NCBI RefSeq assembly: GCF_002968295.1
Contig: NZ_CP134399.1
Span: forward strand, 3,472,001-3,536,000
Source: Mycobacterium sp. ITM-2016-00317
GTDB lineage: Bacteria; Actinomycetota; Actinomycetes; Mycobacteriales; Mycobacteriaceae
Direction of reading: 5' to 3'
DNA length: 64,000 nt
The translations under genes and the position numbers were made by a program. Each line of letters begins with the position of its first letter. Position 1 is the first letter of the stretch. Below are positions 1 through 9,200 of this stretch, one piece after another. A model generated the notes under the pieces. The model was given only the letters and a program-made list of their open reading frames with translations. It had not been told where the DNA came from and did no database searches.

Positions 1-288
1 TTGCGCCGCGGCGACCGCGTCGCGGACCGCGGCGATCAGGCTCCGCTCGTCGGTCATGTCGATGTCGGTGAGTTTGCGGGTTGCGGTGGCGACGACGTCC
101 TCGGCCTGCGGGACCGGATTACGCAGCCGGGGCCGGTAGACCTCGACCACGAGGGCCTGGCGCTCCACCCGAAAGGAGAAGCTGCGGCCGTCGCCAAGCT
201 CGCCGAAACCGCTGGCATGCACCCCTGTGGTGATGACTTCCACGGTGAAGCCCCGGTCAGCGACGTCGCTGTCAGCTGTGAGGGTCAT
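1..288 (-). CDS. Conserved mycobacterial hypothetical protein, 3' end cut by the window edge
   Basis: Reading the minus strand from an ATG at 288 gives 96 codons without a stop up to base 1, so the C-terminus lies outside. The peptide starts MTLTADSDVADRGFTVEV and has a pattern of short beta strands; I recognise no catalytic motif. Position next to an lppL-like gene and pyrD matches Rv2137c of M. tuberculosis (about 137 aa in memory), a protein of unknown function. A second in-frame ATG at 300 would add four residues; neither start has a clear ribosome binding site. The opposite strand is also open here but that reading is low-complexity and lacks a plausible protein. Confidence 0.7.
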   Translation of the reverse strand, partial: MTLTADSDVADRGFTVEVITTGVHASGFGELGDGRSFSFRVERQALVVEVYRPRLRNPVPQAEDVVATATRKLTDIDMTDERSLIAAVRDAVAAAQ

Positions 289-303
289 GGTATGTACCAT
301 ACC
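289..303. promoter_or_regulatory. Inverted repeat at the divergent promoter of the Rv2137c-like gene and lppL
   Basis: GGTATG, a 3-base centre (TAC), then CATACC form a perfect 6+6 inverted repeat that touches the start codon region of the minus-strand gene and lies about 105 bases upstream of the lipoprotein gene. It could be an operator or part of a leader; no factor can be assigned. Confidence 0.35.
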
Positions 304-407
304 GCCGGCGGCAGGTCCTGGCAGGCGCGGACGCACCGGCCCCCCGTTTCGACGTTGCATAGACTGGCTCCGATCGACTCCCCCGCCCTAGAACCGAGAG
401 CTACCCC

Positions 408-1439
408 TTGTCGCGCCACATAAACTCACCACGTCGACTGGCCCGTCTGGGGGTCGCCGCGCTCGCGTTGACGCTGGTGACCGGATGTTCGTCGAGTCCG
501 GTCGACACCCCTCCACCGACCATCGAACCCGCGCGCGCCGCGGACTCCCCGCCGGTCACCGGGACACCCGACGGGCAGGTGTGGCCACTGCCCGGCGACG
601 CGCAGGCCGCGGCATTCGACGCCGGGTCGGGATCGCTGGTGGTGCTGTCCCCCGGCCCCGCCGGCGCGGTGCTGACCGTGGTCGGGCCGTCCGGGGCGCA
701 GACGCCGCACGCCCTGCCCGAACCCGTGACCGCGCTGGCGGTCGACGACGGCCGGGCGTTCCTGTCGGCCCGCGGCGGCTACCTCCGGTTCGACGTCGCG
801 GCCGGCGATGTGACCAAGGTGGCGGTCGAGGGCCAGGACGGGGTGGATTTCACCGCCATCGCCCGCCGCGGCGACGGCCGGCTGGTGCTCGGCAGTGCCG
901 ACGGGACGGTGTACACGCTGGCCTCCGAGACCGCGGTCGGCGCGCAGCTGAAGATCTTCGCCCGGGTGGACGCCATCGTGACCCAGGGCGACACCGCCGT
1001 GGTGCTGGATCGCGGACAGACCTCGGTGACCAGCCTGAACGCCGAGGGCACCAAGTCCGAACACGCGCTGCGCGCCGGCGAGGGGGCCACCACGATGGCC
1101 GCCGACGGCGCCGGACGCGTGCTGGTCACCGACACCCGCGGTCAGGAGCTGCTGGTGTACGGCCTGAACCCGCTGATCCTGCGCCAGCGCTACCCGGTGC
1201 CCGACGCGCCGTACGGTGTGGCCGGCTCGCCGGGACAGAACGGTCTGGTGTGGGTGGCGCAGACGGCGACGAACACCGTCGTTGGATACGATCTGGCCAC
1301 CGGCATCCCCGTCGAGAAGGTGCGTTATCGAACCGTGCGGCAACCGAACTCCCTGGCCTTCGACGACGCGTCGAACACCCTGTACGTGGTGTCCGGCGCG
1401 GGCGCCGGGGTGCAGGCGATCCCGGAGGCAGCCCGATGA
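408..1439 (+). CDS. lppL: LppL-like lipoprotein with beta-propeller repeats
   Basis: 343 residues. A basic N-terminus and hydrophobic stretch lead to the lipobox LVTGC (Cys at about residue 27), so it should be an exported, lipid-anchored protein. The rest consists of repeated Ala/Gly/Asp-rich blades (for example DGRLVLGSADGTVYTL) like a WD/YVTN-type beta-propeller. The start is TTG at 408; there is no other start codon before the signal peptide, so the rare start looks forced. The position just before pyrD matches Rv2138 (lppL) of M. tuberculosis. Biochemical role unknown. The downstream small gene overlaps its stop by 4 bases (ATGA), suggesting one transcript through pyrD. Confidence 0.85.
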   Translation: MSRHINSPRRLARLGVAALALTLVTGCSSSPVDTPPPTIEPARAADSPPVTGTPDGQVWPLPGDAQAAAFDAGSGSLVVLSPGPAGAVLTVVGPSGAQTPHALPEPVTALAVDDGRAFLSARGGYLRFDVAAGDVTKVAVEGQDGVDFTAIARRGDGRLVLGSADGTVYTLASETAVGAQLKIFARVDAIVTQGDTAVVLDRGQTSVTSLNAEGTKSEHALRAGEGATTMAADGAGRVLVTDTRGQELLVYGLNPLILRQRYPVPDAPYGVAGSPGQNGLVWVAQTATNTVVGYDLATGIPVEKVRYRTVRQPNSLAFDDASNTLYVVSGAGAGVQAIPEAAR

Positions 1440-1699
1440 GCCGGGCCGCGCGGGGCCGGATGCCGGCGGCGTGGGACAAGGTGGTGTCCGACGATCCCGG
1501 TGAGTACGAGTGGATCCCGCTGCGCCTGCCGCCGGAGCTCACGCGGGTCAATGCGTCCACCCGGCTGTCGATCGAGGCGGAGTACCGCGGCTGGGAACTG
1601 ACCCGGGTGCGGCTGTACACCGACGGGTCGCGGCGGGTGTTGTTGCGCCGCAAGAAGCGTGCCGATACCGTGCCCGGACCCGATCAGCCGGGGCCGTAG
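1436..1699 (+). CDS. Small DUF5703-type protein between lppL and pyrD
   Basis: 87 residues, ATG at 1436 overlapping the lppL stop as ATGA; its TAG stop is immediately followed by the pyrD ATG at 1700. The protein has a compact motif YRGWELTRVRLYTDGSRRV followed by a basic RRKKR segment. I associate it with the short actinobacterial DUF5703 family, of unknown function. The tight packing indicates translational coupling in an lppL-small protein-pyrD operon. No transmembrane segment or catalytic motif is visible. It is easily missed because a longer reading frame in the same phase begins far upstream inside lppL. Confidence 0.75.
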   Translation: MSRAARGRMPAAWDKVVSDDPGEYEWIPLRLPPELTRVNASTRLSIEAEYRGWELTRVRLYTDGSRRVLLRRKKRADTVPGPDQPGP

Positions 1700-2761
1700 A
1701 TGTACACGACCCTGCGCAAGGCGCTGTTCCTGGTGCCCCCCGAGCGCATCCACACCGTGGTGTTCGCCGGGCTGCGGGCCGCGACCGGGCCCCGACCGCT
1801 GCGCGAACGGCTGGAGCGCCGACTGGCGCCGCACGATCCGATTCTGGCCAGCACGGTGTTCGGGGTGCAATTCCCCGGCCCGCTGGGCTTGGCGGCGGGA
1901 TTCGACAAGGACGGCACCGGCCTGAACACCTGGGGCGCATTGGGTTTCGGCTACGCCGAGGTCGGCACCGTGACCGCGCAGGCGCAGCCGGGCAATCCGC
2001 GGCCGCGGATGTTCCGGCTGCCCGCCGACCGGGCGCTGCTCAACCGGATGGGCTTCAACAACCACGGGGCCCGGGCCCTGGCGCGTCGGCTGGCGGGACA
2101 GACGTCGTCGGTGCCGATCGGGGTCAACATCGGCAAGTCGAAGGTGACCCCGCCCGAGCGGGCCGCCCGGGATTACGCCGAGAGCGCACGACTGCTCGGC
2201 CCGCTGGCGTCGTATCTGGTGGTCAACGTCAGCTCACCGAACACCCCGGGGCTGCGCGACCTGCAGTCCGTCGAGTCGCTGCGGCCCATCCTGTCCGCGG
2301 CGCTCGCAGAGACCTCGACGCCGGTGCTGGTCAAGATCGCACCCGACCTGGCCGACCAGGACATCGACGAGATCGCCGATCTGGCAGTCGATCTGGGCCT
2401 CGCCGGGATCGTCGCGACGAACACCACGATCTCGCGGGACGGGCTGGTGACGCCCGGCGTGGACGCGCTGGGTCCGGGTGGGATCTCCGGCCCTCCGGTG
2501 GCCCGCCGGTCACTGGAGGTGCTGCGCCGCCTCTACGACCGGGTCGGCGACCGGCTGGTGCTGATCAGCGCAGGCGGTATCGAGACCGCCGACGACGCAT
2601 GGGAGCGCATCACCTCGGGTGCCTCGCTGCTGCAGGGCTACACCGGTTTCGTGTACGGCGGCGGGATGTGGGCCAAGACCGTCCACGACGGCCTCGCCGC
2701 CCGCCTCCGCGAGAGCGGGTTCTCTTCACTGACGGAGGCGGTCGGCTCGGCAGCCCGTTAG
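1700..2761 (+). CDS. pyrD: Dihydroorotate dehydrogenase (quinone), class 2
   Basis: 353 residues. Catalyses oxidation of dihydroorotate to orotate in pyrimidine synthesis, using FMN and passing electrons to membrane quinones. The N-terminal helix region ([17 protein letters not shown]) typical of class 2 membrane-associated enzymes is present. The core has [10 protein letters not shown], the substrate region [20 protein letters not shown] with the catalytic Ser typical of class 2, VKIAPDL, TNTTISR and the FMN phosphate site [13 protein letters not shown]. Its length is close to the 357 aa of the M. tuberculosis enzyme. The start abuts the preceding stop codon. Confidence 0.97.
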   Translation: MYTTLRKALFLVPPERIHTVVFAGLRAATGPRPLRERLERRLAPHDPILASTVFGVQFPGPLGLAAGFDKDGTGLNTWGALGFGYAEVGTVTAQAQPGNPRPRMFRLPADRALLNRMGFNNHGARALARRLAGQTSSVPIGVNIGKSKVTPPERAARDYAESARLLGPLASYLVVNVSSPNTPGLRDLQSVESLRPILSAALAETSTPVLVKIAPDLADQDIDEIADLAVDLGLAGIVATNTTISRDGLVTPGVDALGPGGISGPPVARRSLEVLRRLYDRVGDRLVLISAGGIETADDAWERITSGASLLQGYTGFVYGGGMWAKTVHDGLAARLRESGFSSLTEAVGSAAR

Positions 2762-2837
2762 GTCCCACCGGCCCCGCCTATCCACACAATGCAGGTGCTC
2801 TCTCGCACTTCCCCTGCACAAGGTGAATAGGTGGGAC
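2762..2837. terminator. Large imperfect hairpin between convergent pyrD and PEBP gene
   Basis: Three nested pairs of arms: GTCCCA (2762-2767) with TGGGAC (2832-2837), CCTATCCAC (2777-2785) with GTGAATAGG (2823-2831, one mismatch), and TGCAGG (2790-2795) with CCTGCA (2813-2818). It begins at the base after the pyrD stop and lies about 25 bases from the end of the convergent gene, so a bidirectional terminator is the simplest reading. There is no T-run. A small dispersed repeat element is an alternative. Confidence 0.5.
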
Positions 2838-2862
2838 TCCTGTGGTCAGTACAGCTAGCGGC

Positions 2863-3399
2863 CTACTTCTGTTCGTAGGTGCCGGTGATCAGTGCGCGCG
2901 CGATCGCATGCCCGAACAGGTTGAATCCCAGGTAGGCCGGAGTGCCGTCGGCGGGCACGTCGAGCTTCTCGACGTCCACGGCGTGCACGGCCACGATGTA
3001 GCGGTGCGGGCCGTGCCCGGCAGGCGGCGCGGCGCCGATGAAGCGCTTCAGCCCGGCGTCGTTGGCCAGGGTGACCGCGTCGCCGGGGAATCCGCTGGCG
3101 CTGCCGTCACCGACACCGGCGGGCAGATCGGTGACCGTCGCAGGCAGGTTGAACACCGCCCAGTGCCAGAACCCCGACGCCGTGGGCGCGTCCGGGTCGT
3201 AGACGGTGACCGCGAAGCTGCGGGTCTCCTCGGGGAAGCCCGACCAGCTCAGCTGCGGCGAGATATCGGAACCGCCGGCGCCCATGATGCCGCTGACCTG
3301 GTCGTTGCCCCAAGGCTGACCGTCCTCGAACGACTGCGACGTCACGGTGAAGGTGGGCAGCTCGGGAAGGAACGAGTACGGGTCGTAGTCGAAGGCCAT
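2863..3399 (-). CDS. PEBP-family protein (YbhB/YbcL type, TB18.6-like)
   Basis: 178 residues, no signal peptide. The two phosphatidylethanolamine-binding protein signatures are visible: [17 protein letters not shown] near residue 65 and [15 protein letters not shown] near residue 127. These line the anion-binding pocket in the family. The gene corresponds in position and length (176 aa from memory) to Rv2140c of M. tuberculosis. The ligand in mycobacteria is unsettled. It is read convergent to pyrD and sits 27 bases downstream of the M20 peptidase on the same strand, so the two are probably co-transcribed. Confidence 0.92.
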   Translation of the reverse strand: MAFDYDPYSFLPELPTFTVTSQSFEDGQPWGNDQVSGIMGAGGSDISPQLSWSGFPEETRSFAVTVYDPDAPTASGFWHWAVFNLPATVTDLPAGVGDGSASGFPGDAVTLANDAGLKRFIGAAPPAGHGPHRYIVAVHAVDVEKLDVPADGTPAYLGFNLFGHAIARALITGTYEQK

Positions 3400-3426
3400 C
3401 GGGGCGGTTCCTTTCGGTTGGATTAC

Positions 3427-4773
3427 TCAGGAGTGCAGCAGGAAGTGCTCGAGCACCTGCGCGCCGAACGTCAGCGCATCCACAGGTACCCGTTCGTCCA
3501 CGCCGTGGAACAGGGCGGCGAAGTCCAGTTCGGCCGGCAGCCGCAGCGGCGCGAAGCCGAAGCAGCGAATCCCCAAGCGGGCGAAGTGTTTTGCGTCCGT
3601 ACCCCCGGACAGCATGTAGGGCACGGTGCGGGCCTCGGGGTCGGCGGCCAGGATCGCACCGTTCATCGCCTCAAGCAGCTCGCCGTCGAACGGGGTCTCG
3701 TACGACGGCAGGTCGGTCAGCCATTCGCGTTCGACGTCCGGGCCGATCAGCTCGTCGACCTCGCGCTCGAACTCGGCCAGCCGCCCGGGCAGCACCCGGC
3801 AGTCGATGACGGCCTCGGCCGACCCGGGGATCACATTGGCCTTGTAGCCGGCCTTGAGCATGGTCGGGTTGGCGGTGTCGCGCAGCGTGGCGTTGACGAT
3901 GCGGGCGATCCCGCCGAGTTTGGCGACGGTGCCCTCGATGTCGGGGGACGCCGGGTCGAACGCGTACCCGGTCTCCTCGGCCACGGCGGTGAGGAACTGT
4001 TCCACCGACTCGGTGAGCACGATCGGGAAGCGGTGCCTGCCCAGCTTGGCGACCGCCTCGGCGACCGCGGTGACGGCGTTGTCGTCGTGCACCATGGAGC
4101 CGTGCCCGGCGCGTCCCCGCGCGGTCAGCCGCATCCACAGCATCGCCTTCTCAGCGGTCTCGACCAGGTAGAGCCGGCGTTCGCCTCCGTCGTGGCGCGG
4201 CACGGTCAGCGAGAAGCCGCCGACCTCGCCGACGGCCTCGGTGACGTTGTCGAACAGGTCCGGGCGGTTGTCGACCAGCCACTTGCAGCCGTAGTTGCCG
4301 CCGGCCTCCTCGTCGGAGACGAACGCGAACACCAGGTCGCGCGGCGGCACGATGCCCGCCCGCTTGAAGTGCCGGGCGACCGCGATGATCATCCCGACCA
4401 TGTCCTTCATGTCCACGGCGCCGCGGCCCCAGACGTAGCCGTCCTTCACGGCGCCGGAGAACGGATGCACGCTCCAGTCCGCGGCTTCGGCGGGCACCAC
4501 GTCGAGATGGCCGTGCAGCATCAGCGCGCCGCGCGAGCGGTCGGCGCCTTCGAGCCGGGCGAACACGTTGGCCCGCCCCGGCGCCCCGGCCTCGATGTAC
4601 TCGGTGACATACCCCACCTCGGCGAGCTGATCGGCCACCCAGCGGGCGCATTCGGCCTCGCCCTTGGTGGTCGCCGGTTCACCGGTGTTGGAGGTGTCGA
4701 ACCGGATCAAGGTGCTGACGAGGTCCACGACCTCGTCGGCCGGCGTGACGCCACCATGGGAAAGACCGCTCAC
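3427..4773 (-). CDS. M20 family metallopeptidase (Rv2141c-like, DapE2/carboxypeptidase type)
   Basis: With the GTG start at 4773 the product is 448 residues, the length I remember for Rv2141c; an upstream ATG at 4827 would add 18 residues of unlikely sequence. Zinc ligand motifs of the M20/ArgE/DapE family are present: HGHLDVVP, GRGAVDMKD and the general-base region VSDEEAGG, followed by a dimerisation domain and a final His (GTDAKHFA). It should be a cytoplasmic zinc hydrolase acting on an N-acyl or peptide substrate; the substrate cannot be read from sequence, and DapE activity is only one option. A sequence TACAAA about 7 bases before the GTG could be a -10 of a leaderless mRNA. Confidence 0.88.
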   Translation of the reverse strand: MSGLSHGGVTPADEVVDLVSTLIRFDTSNTGEPATTKGEAECARWVADQLAEVGYVTEYIEAGAPGRANVFARLEGADRSRGALMLHGHLDVVPAEAADWSVHPFSGAVKDGYVWGRGAVDMKDMVGMIIAVARHFKRAGIVPPRDLVFAFVSDEEAGGNYGCKWLVDNRPDLFDNVTEAVGEVGGFSLTVPRHDGGERRLYLVETAEKAMLWMRLTARGRAGHGSMVHDDNAVTAVAEAVAKLGRHRFPIVLTESVEQFLTAVAEETGYAFDPASPDIEGTVAKLGGIARIVNATLRDTANPTMLKAGYKANVIPGSAEAVIDCRVLPGRLAEFEREVDELIGPDVEREWLTDLPSYETPFDGELLEAMNGAILAADPEARTVPYMLSGGTDAKHFARLGIRCFGFAPLRLPAELDFAALFHGVDERVPVDALTFGAQVLEHFLLHS

Positions 4774-4854
4774 ATGTCCCTTTGTAACACTGCCCTGCTC
4801 GGCTGGTTTGGGCCCGGGGCGGCTCATCCGTTAGCCTTAGGCGCCGCACAGCAG

Positions 4855-4940
4855 GTCCGAGTGGCGGAATGGCAGACGCGCTAGCTTGAGGTGCTAGTGC
4901 CCTATTAACGGGCGTGGGGGTTCAAGTCCCCCCTCGGACA
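4855..4940 (+). tRNA. tRNA-Leu, anticodon GAG
   Basis: Acceptor arm GTCCGAG (4855-4861) pairs with CTCGGAC (4933-4939) with discriminator A at 4940; no CCA is encoded. The anticodon stem CTAGC/GCTAG encloses a 7-base loop with GAG at 4888-4890. A long variable arm (GCCC/GGGC stem) and the T arm GGGGG-TTCAAGT-CCCCC identify a class II leucine tRNA that reads CUC and CUU. It is divergent from the M20 peptidase and marks the left edge of the accessory block. Confidence 0.96.
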
Positions 4941-4982
4941 CTCTTCACCGGCTCCCGCATTCGCGGGGGCCGGACGGCCACA

Positions 4983-6281
4983 ATGGCTCGGATGGACACC
5001 ACTCGAGCCCAGGCGCCGGCGCGCGAGCTCGCGCTCGACCTCTACCGATCCGCAGCGGTGATGATCGTGGTCATCGGCCACTGGCTGCTGTCGGTGATGA
5101 CCTACCGCGACGGCGAGTTCGGCCGGGACAACCCGCTGGTCCTGATGCCGTGGACGCAGTGGCTCACCTGGGGGTTCCAGGTGGTGCCGGTGTTCTTCGC
5201 GGTGGCCGGCTACGCCAGCGCGGTGTCCTGGGCGCGGCGGGACCCCGACACCACCTCACGTCAACAGTGGGTGCGCCGCCGGGTCGCCCGGGTGCTGGGC
5301 CCGACCGCGGTCTATGTGGGCTTCGTGCTCGCGGTGATCGCGGTGCTGCTGCTCGCAGGCATCGACGGGTCCGTGCTGGACCTCGGCGGCTGGGCGGTGG
5401 CCATGCACCTGTGGTTCCTGGCCGTGTACCTGATGGTGGTCGCGCTGACGCCGGTCGCGGTCGCCGCGCATCGGCGCTTCGGGCTCGTGACGCCCGCCGT
5501 GCTGGCCGCAGGCGTGGTGGTCGTGGACGTCGTCGGGATCAGCACCGAGCACCCGGAGATCCGGACGCTGAACTACTTCTTCTGCTGGGCGGCGGTCTAT
5601 CAGCTCGGAATCGCCTGGCACGGCGCCCTTCTGCGGCGCAGGCTGCTGGTGGCGCTGGCGGTGGTGGCCGCTGCCGCATTGCCGCTGCTGGTGACCTGGG
5701 GCCCGTATCCGGTCGCGATGATCGGGGTGCCCGGGGTGCGGGTCGAGAACTCCGCGCCGCCGTCGGTCGCGCTGCTGGCCCTGGCCACCGTGCAGATCTG
5801 CGTGCTGCTGGCGTTGGTGCCGGTGCTGAACCGGACGTTGACGCGTGGTGTCTGGCCGCGGGTGATCGGCGTGGCCAACGACAACGTGATGGCGCTGTAC
5901 CTGTGGCACATGCTGCCGGTGATCGTGGTGACGCTGGTCGGCTATCCGACGGGCCTGCTGCCGCAGCCCGAGCTGGGTTCGGGCGCATGGTGGCTGGCCC
6001 GGCTGCAGTGGGAGCTGGTGCTGGCGGTGGTCACCGCCGCGCTGCTGTGTCTGCTGTTCTGGCAGCGCCGGTTCTTCGCGGCGCCGATCCCGACGTTCGC
6101 GGTGCCGCTGCCGCCGCGGGTCGGCGAGGCATTCCTGTACGCCGGCACCGGGGCGTGCGCGCTGGCCCTGTCGCTGCTGTCATCCGGTGGTTTCGCTCCC
6201 GGCGGGCGGCTCCCGCTGGCCGCGGCGGGATTGTTCGCCGCCGGTGCGCTGCTGGTCGCGGCGCGTCCCCGCCGGTCCTAG
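4983..6281 (+). CDS. Membrane-bound acyltransferase, acyltransferase-3 family
   Basis: 432 residues from ATG 4983; a start at 4992 is equally possible, while the longer frame that runs back through the tRNA is not credible. The N-terminus has the family pattern ALDLYRSAAVMIVVIGHWLL with the conserved R and H of acyltransferase-3 proteins, and about ten hydrophobic segments follow (for example VVPVFFAVAGYASAVSW and NVMALYLWHMLPVIVVTLV). Such enzymes move acyl groups onto sugars or lipids at the membrane. The acceptor here is unknown. It is convergent with nasN; the two stop codons overlap by 4 bases (6278-6281). Confidence 0.85.
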   Translation: MARMDTTRAQAPARELALDLYRSAAVMIVVIGHWLLSVMTYRDGEFGRDNPLVLMPWTQWLTWGFQVVPVFFAVAGYASAVSWARRDPDTTSRQQWVRRRVARVLGPTAVYVGFVLAVIAVLLLAGIDGSVLDLGGWAVAMHLWFLAVYLMVVALTPVAVAAHRRFGLVTPAVLAAGVVVVDVVGISTEHPEIRTLNYFFCWAAVYQLGIAWHGALLRRRLLVALAVVAAAALPLLVTWGPYPVAMIGVPGVRVENSAPPSVALLALATVQICVLLALVPVLNRTLTRGVWPRVIGVANDNVMALYLWHMLPVIVVTLVGYPTGLLPQPELGSGAWWLARLQWELVLAVVTAALLCLLFWQRRFFAAPIPTFAVPLPPRVGEAFLYAGTGACALALSLLSSGGFAPGGRLPLAAAGLFAAGALLVAARPRRS

Positions 6282-9200
6282 TACACGTCACGCACGTAGC
6301 GCTTCCGAGCGACCATCTCACGCTTGTAGTCGCGCGCCGCGTCGGACTTCATCGCGCCGTGGACGCGGAGGATCTCGGTCAGCGCGTCATCGACGTCACG
6401 GGCCATCCTGGTGGCGTCACCGCAGACATAGAAATGCGCGCCGTCGGCCAGCCAGCGCCACACCTCGGCACCGCGGTCGAGGAGCTTGTGCTGCACGTAG
6501 ACGCGCTTGTCCTGGTCCCGGGAGAACGCCAGATCCAGCAGGAGGAACCCGTCGTCGACCATGTCCTGCAGGTCGTCGCGGTAGTAGAAGTTCTGGGCGC
6601 GGTGCTGGTCGCCGAAGAACAGCCAGTTCGGTCCCCGGTGGCCCAGTGCCCGCCGTTCCTGCAGGAATCCGCGGAACGGCGCGATGCCGGTGCCGGGGCC
6701 GACCATGATCATCGGCGTGTGCGTGTCCGGCGGTGGCCGGAAGTGCGGGGACCGTTGCAGGAACACCGGCACCGGGGTGCCGGCAGGCAGGTCGGCCAGA
6801 TGGGTGGACGCGACGCCGCCGCGCGCGCTGCCGTCGGGGCCGCGGTAGCGCACCACCGACACGGTCAGCTGCACCTCGCGGGGGCTGACCAGCGGGCTGG
6901 AGGAGATCGAGTACTGCCGCGGGGTCAGCCGCACCAGCACCTCCTGCCAACGCTGCGGGTCGGCGCGGACACCGAACTCGCGGACCAGATCGAGGCCGTT
7001 GCGGTTGACCAGCCATCTGTCCAGTTCGCCGCGGTCGTTGCGCAACCGCTTGGCGACGCCCGGTTGCGGGCAGTGCTCGGCGACGAACCGGACCAGGTTC
7101 GACGTCACCTTGCACACGTCGTAGTGCGACGTCAGCGCCTCGCGCAGCGCGATCTGGGCGCCATCCACGACCACGGCTTCGTCGCCGTAGAACCCTGTTG
7201 CGGCGAGCCAGCATTCGACGACCGCGGCGGAGTTGACCACGCGCACACCGAGTGAGTCGCCGACCGAGTAGGTGACGTCGTGCTCGCTGACGTCGAACCC
7301 GAACTGGCGCACCTCCTTCGCGGCGCCGGGCGGGGTGAGCAGGGTGTTGCGGCACAGAGGCGCCGCGATCGGCTCGGCCCGTGTGAAAAGCGTTGTTCTG
7401 GTGGACGTTCCGGATTCCGGTCCGGCGGACCCGACGAGCTCGGTGACCGAGTCCGCCCACCGGGCCAGCGGTTGGTCGTCGTACACCTCGCAGTCGGCCC
7501 GCTCCAGCATCCGGGTGGCGCCCAGATCGGCCAGCCGCGAGTCGAGGGATTTCGCGTGGCCGCAGAAGTTGTCGTAGGACCGGTCGCCGAGGCCGAGCAC
7601 CGCGTACCGCACGCCGCCGAGCGAGGGGGCCTGCACCGAGTCCAGCCGCTCCCAGAACGCCGAGCCGTTGTCGGGCGGCCCGCCGTCGCCGAACGTGCTG
7701 GTGACGATCACCACCTCGCCGGCGCCGGACAGGTCGGCCGGTTCCACGTCGTCCATCGCGCACAGCTGCGCGCCGCTCAGCCGCTCCCCCAGCGTGCCCG
7801 CGAACTCCTCGGCGTTGCCGGTCTGGGACGCCCACAGCACCAGCGGCCCGTCGGTGACGCGAACCTTGTCGCGCCCGGCCGGCGCCGGGTTGGGCGCGGC
7901 CACCGCGGCCGGGACCAGCCGCACCGCGCACACCTTGAACTCCGGTTGCAGCGAATCGGGGTCGACGACGTCGTTGGTGAGCGCGTTGACCGTGAGATGT
8001 TCCCCGTGCTCGTCGTTCCAGTGGAACGGCACCCAGGTGCTGCCCGGGCGCACCCGGTCGGTGATCTTCGCGGGCAGCACCGCGCGCCCGCGTCTGGTCA
8101 CCAGCTCGACCGACTGCCCTTCGCAGACCCCCAGTGCGGCGGCGTCGTCGGGGTGGACCTCGACGAACGGGCCGGGGTTGAGTTTGTTGAGCTTGGCGAC
8201 CTTGCCGGTCTTGGTCATGGTGTGCCACTGATGTGGCAACCGGCCGGTGTTGAGGATGAACGGATAGTCGTCGTCGGGCAGTTCGGCGGCGTCCATGTGC
8301 GGCCGGGGATAGAACACCGCGCGCCGGGACGGGGTGGCGAACGCCAGCCTCGGGCGGTCACCGCCGGCGCCGACGAAGAGCTGTTGGGACACACCGTCAT
8401 TGAGGTAGCGGATCGGGTTGCGCTCGGCGGCGTCGCTCGACGCGCACGGCCACTGCACCGGGGTGTCTCGCAGCCGGTCGTGGGTGATGCCGCGCAGGTC
8501 GTATCCGGTGCGCGGATTGTGGAACCGCCGGATCTCGTCGAAGACCTCTTCGCTGGACTTGTAGTCGAACGCGTCCCCGAACCCGAGATGGCGGGCCACC
8601 CCGCAGATCAGCTCCCAGTCCGGCCGCGCGTCCCCGGCCGGCGGGACGGACTGCTGCAGCAGGGTCAGGGTGCGGTCGGAGTTGACCATCACCGCGTCGG
8701 TCTCGGCCCACAGCGTGGCGGGCAGCATGATGTCGGCGTAGCGGTTGGTGGCGGTGTCGGCGTAGGCGTCCTGGGTGATCACCAGTTCGGCCGTCCTCAG
8801 CGCGGCGGTCACGGTGTCCCGGTTCGCCATGCTGGCAACGGGATTGGTGCAGATGATCCACACCGCCCGGATGTCGCCGCGGCCGACGCGGCGGAACAGC
8901 TCCACCGTCCCCGGACCGAAGTCGGTCCGGATGGTGCCGGGGTCCAGCTCCCACTGCTGTTCGACGAACGCCCGGTCCTCGGCCGACAGCACGGCGCGCT
9001 GCCCGGGCAGACCCGGGCCCATGTAGCCCATCTCGCGGCCGCCCATCGCGTTGGGCTGTCCGGTCAGCGACATCGGGCCGCTGCCGGGCCGGCAGAGGGC
9101 GCCGGTGGCCAGGTGCAGGTTGCAGATCGCGTTGGTGCTCCAGGTGCCGTGGGTGCTCTGGTTGAGACCCATCGTCCAGCACGACACCCAGTCGCGGGCA

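Noticed and set aside
2842..4884. A 680-codon plus-strand open frame opposite the PEBP and M20 genes
   Set aside because: It is a high-GC antisense shadow: low-complexity Val/Gly/Arg/His sequence with no family signature, lying exactly over two genes with clear motifs and running into a tRNA.
4914..4982. Acyltransferase start inside the tRNA
   Set aside because: The first 23 codons would be tRNA and trailer sequence; ATG 4983 or 4992 leads directly into the conserved N-terminus.
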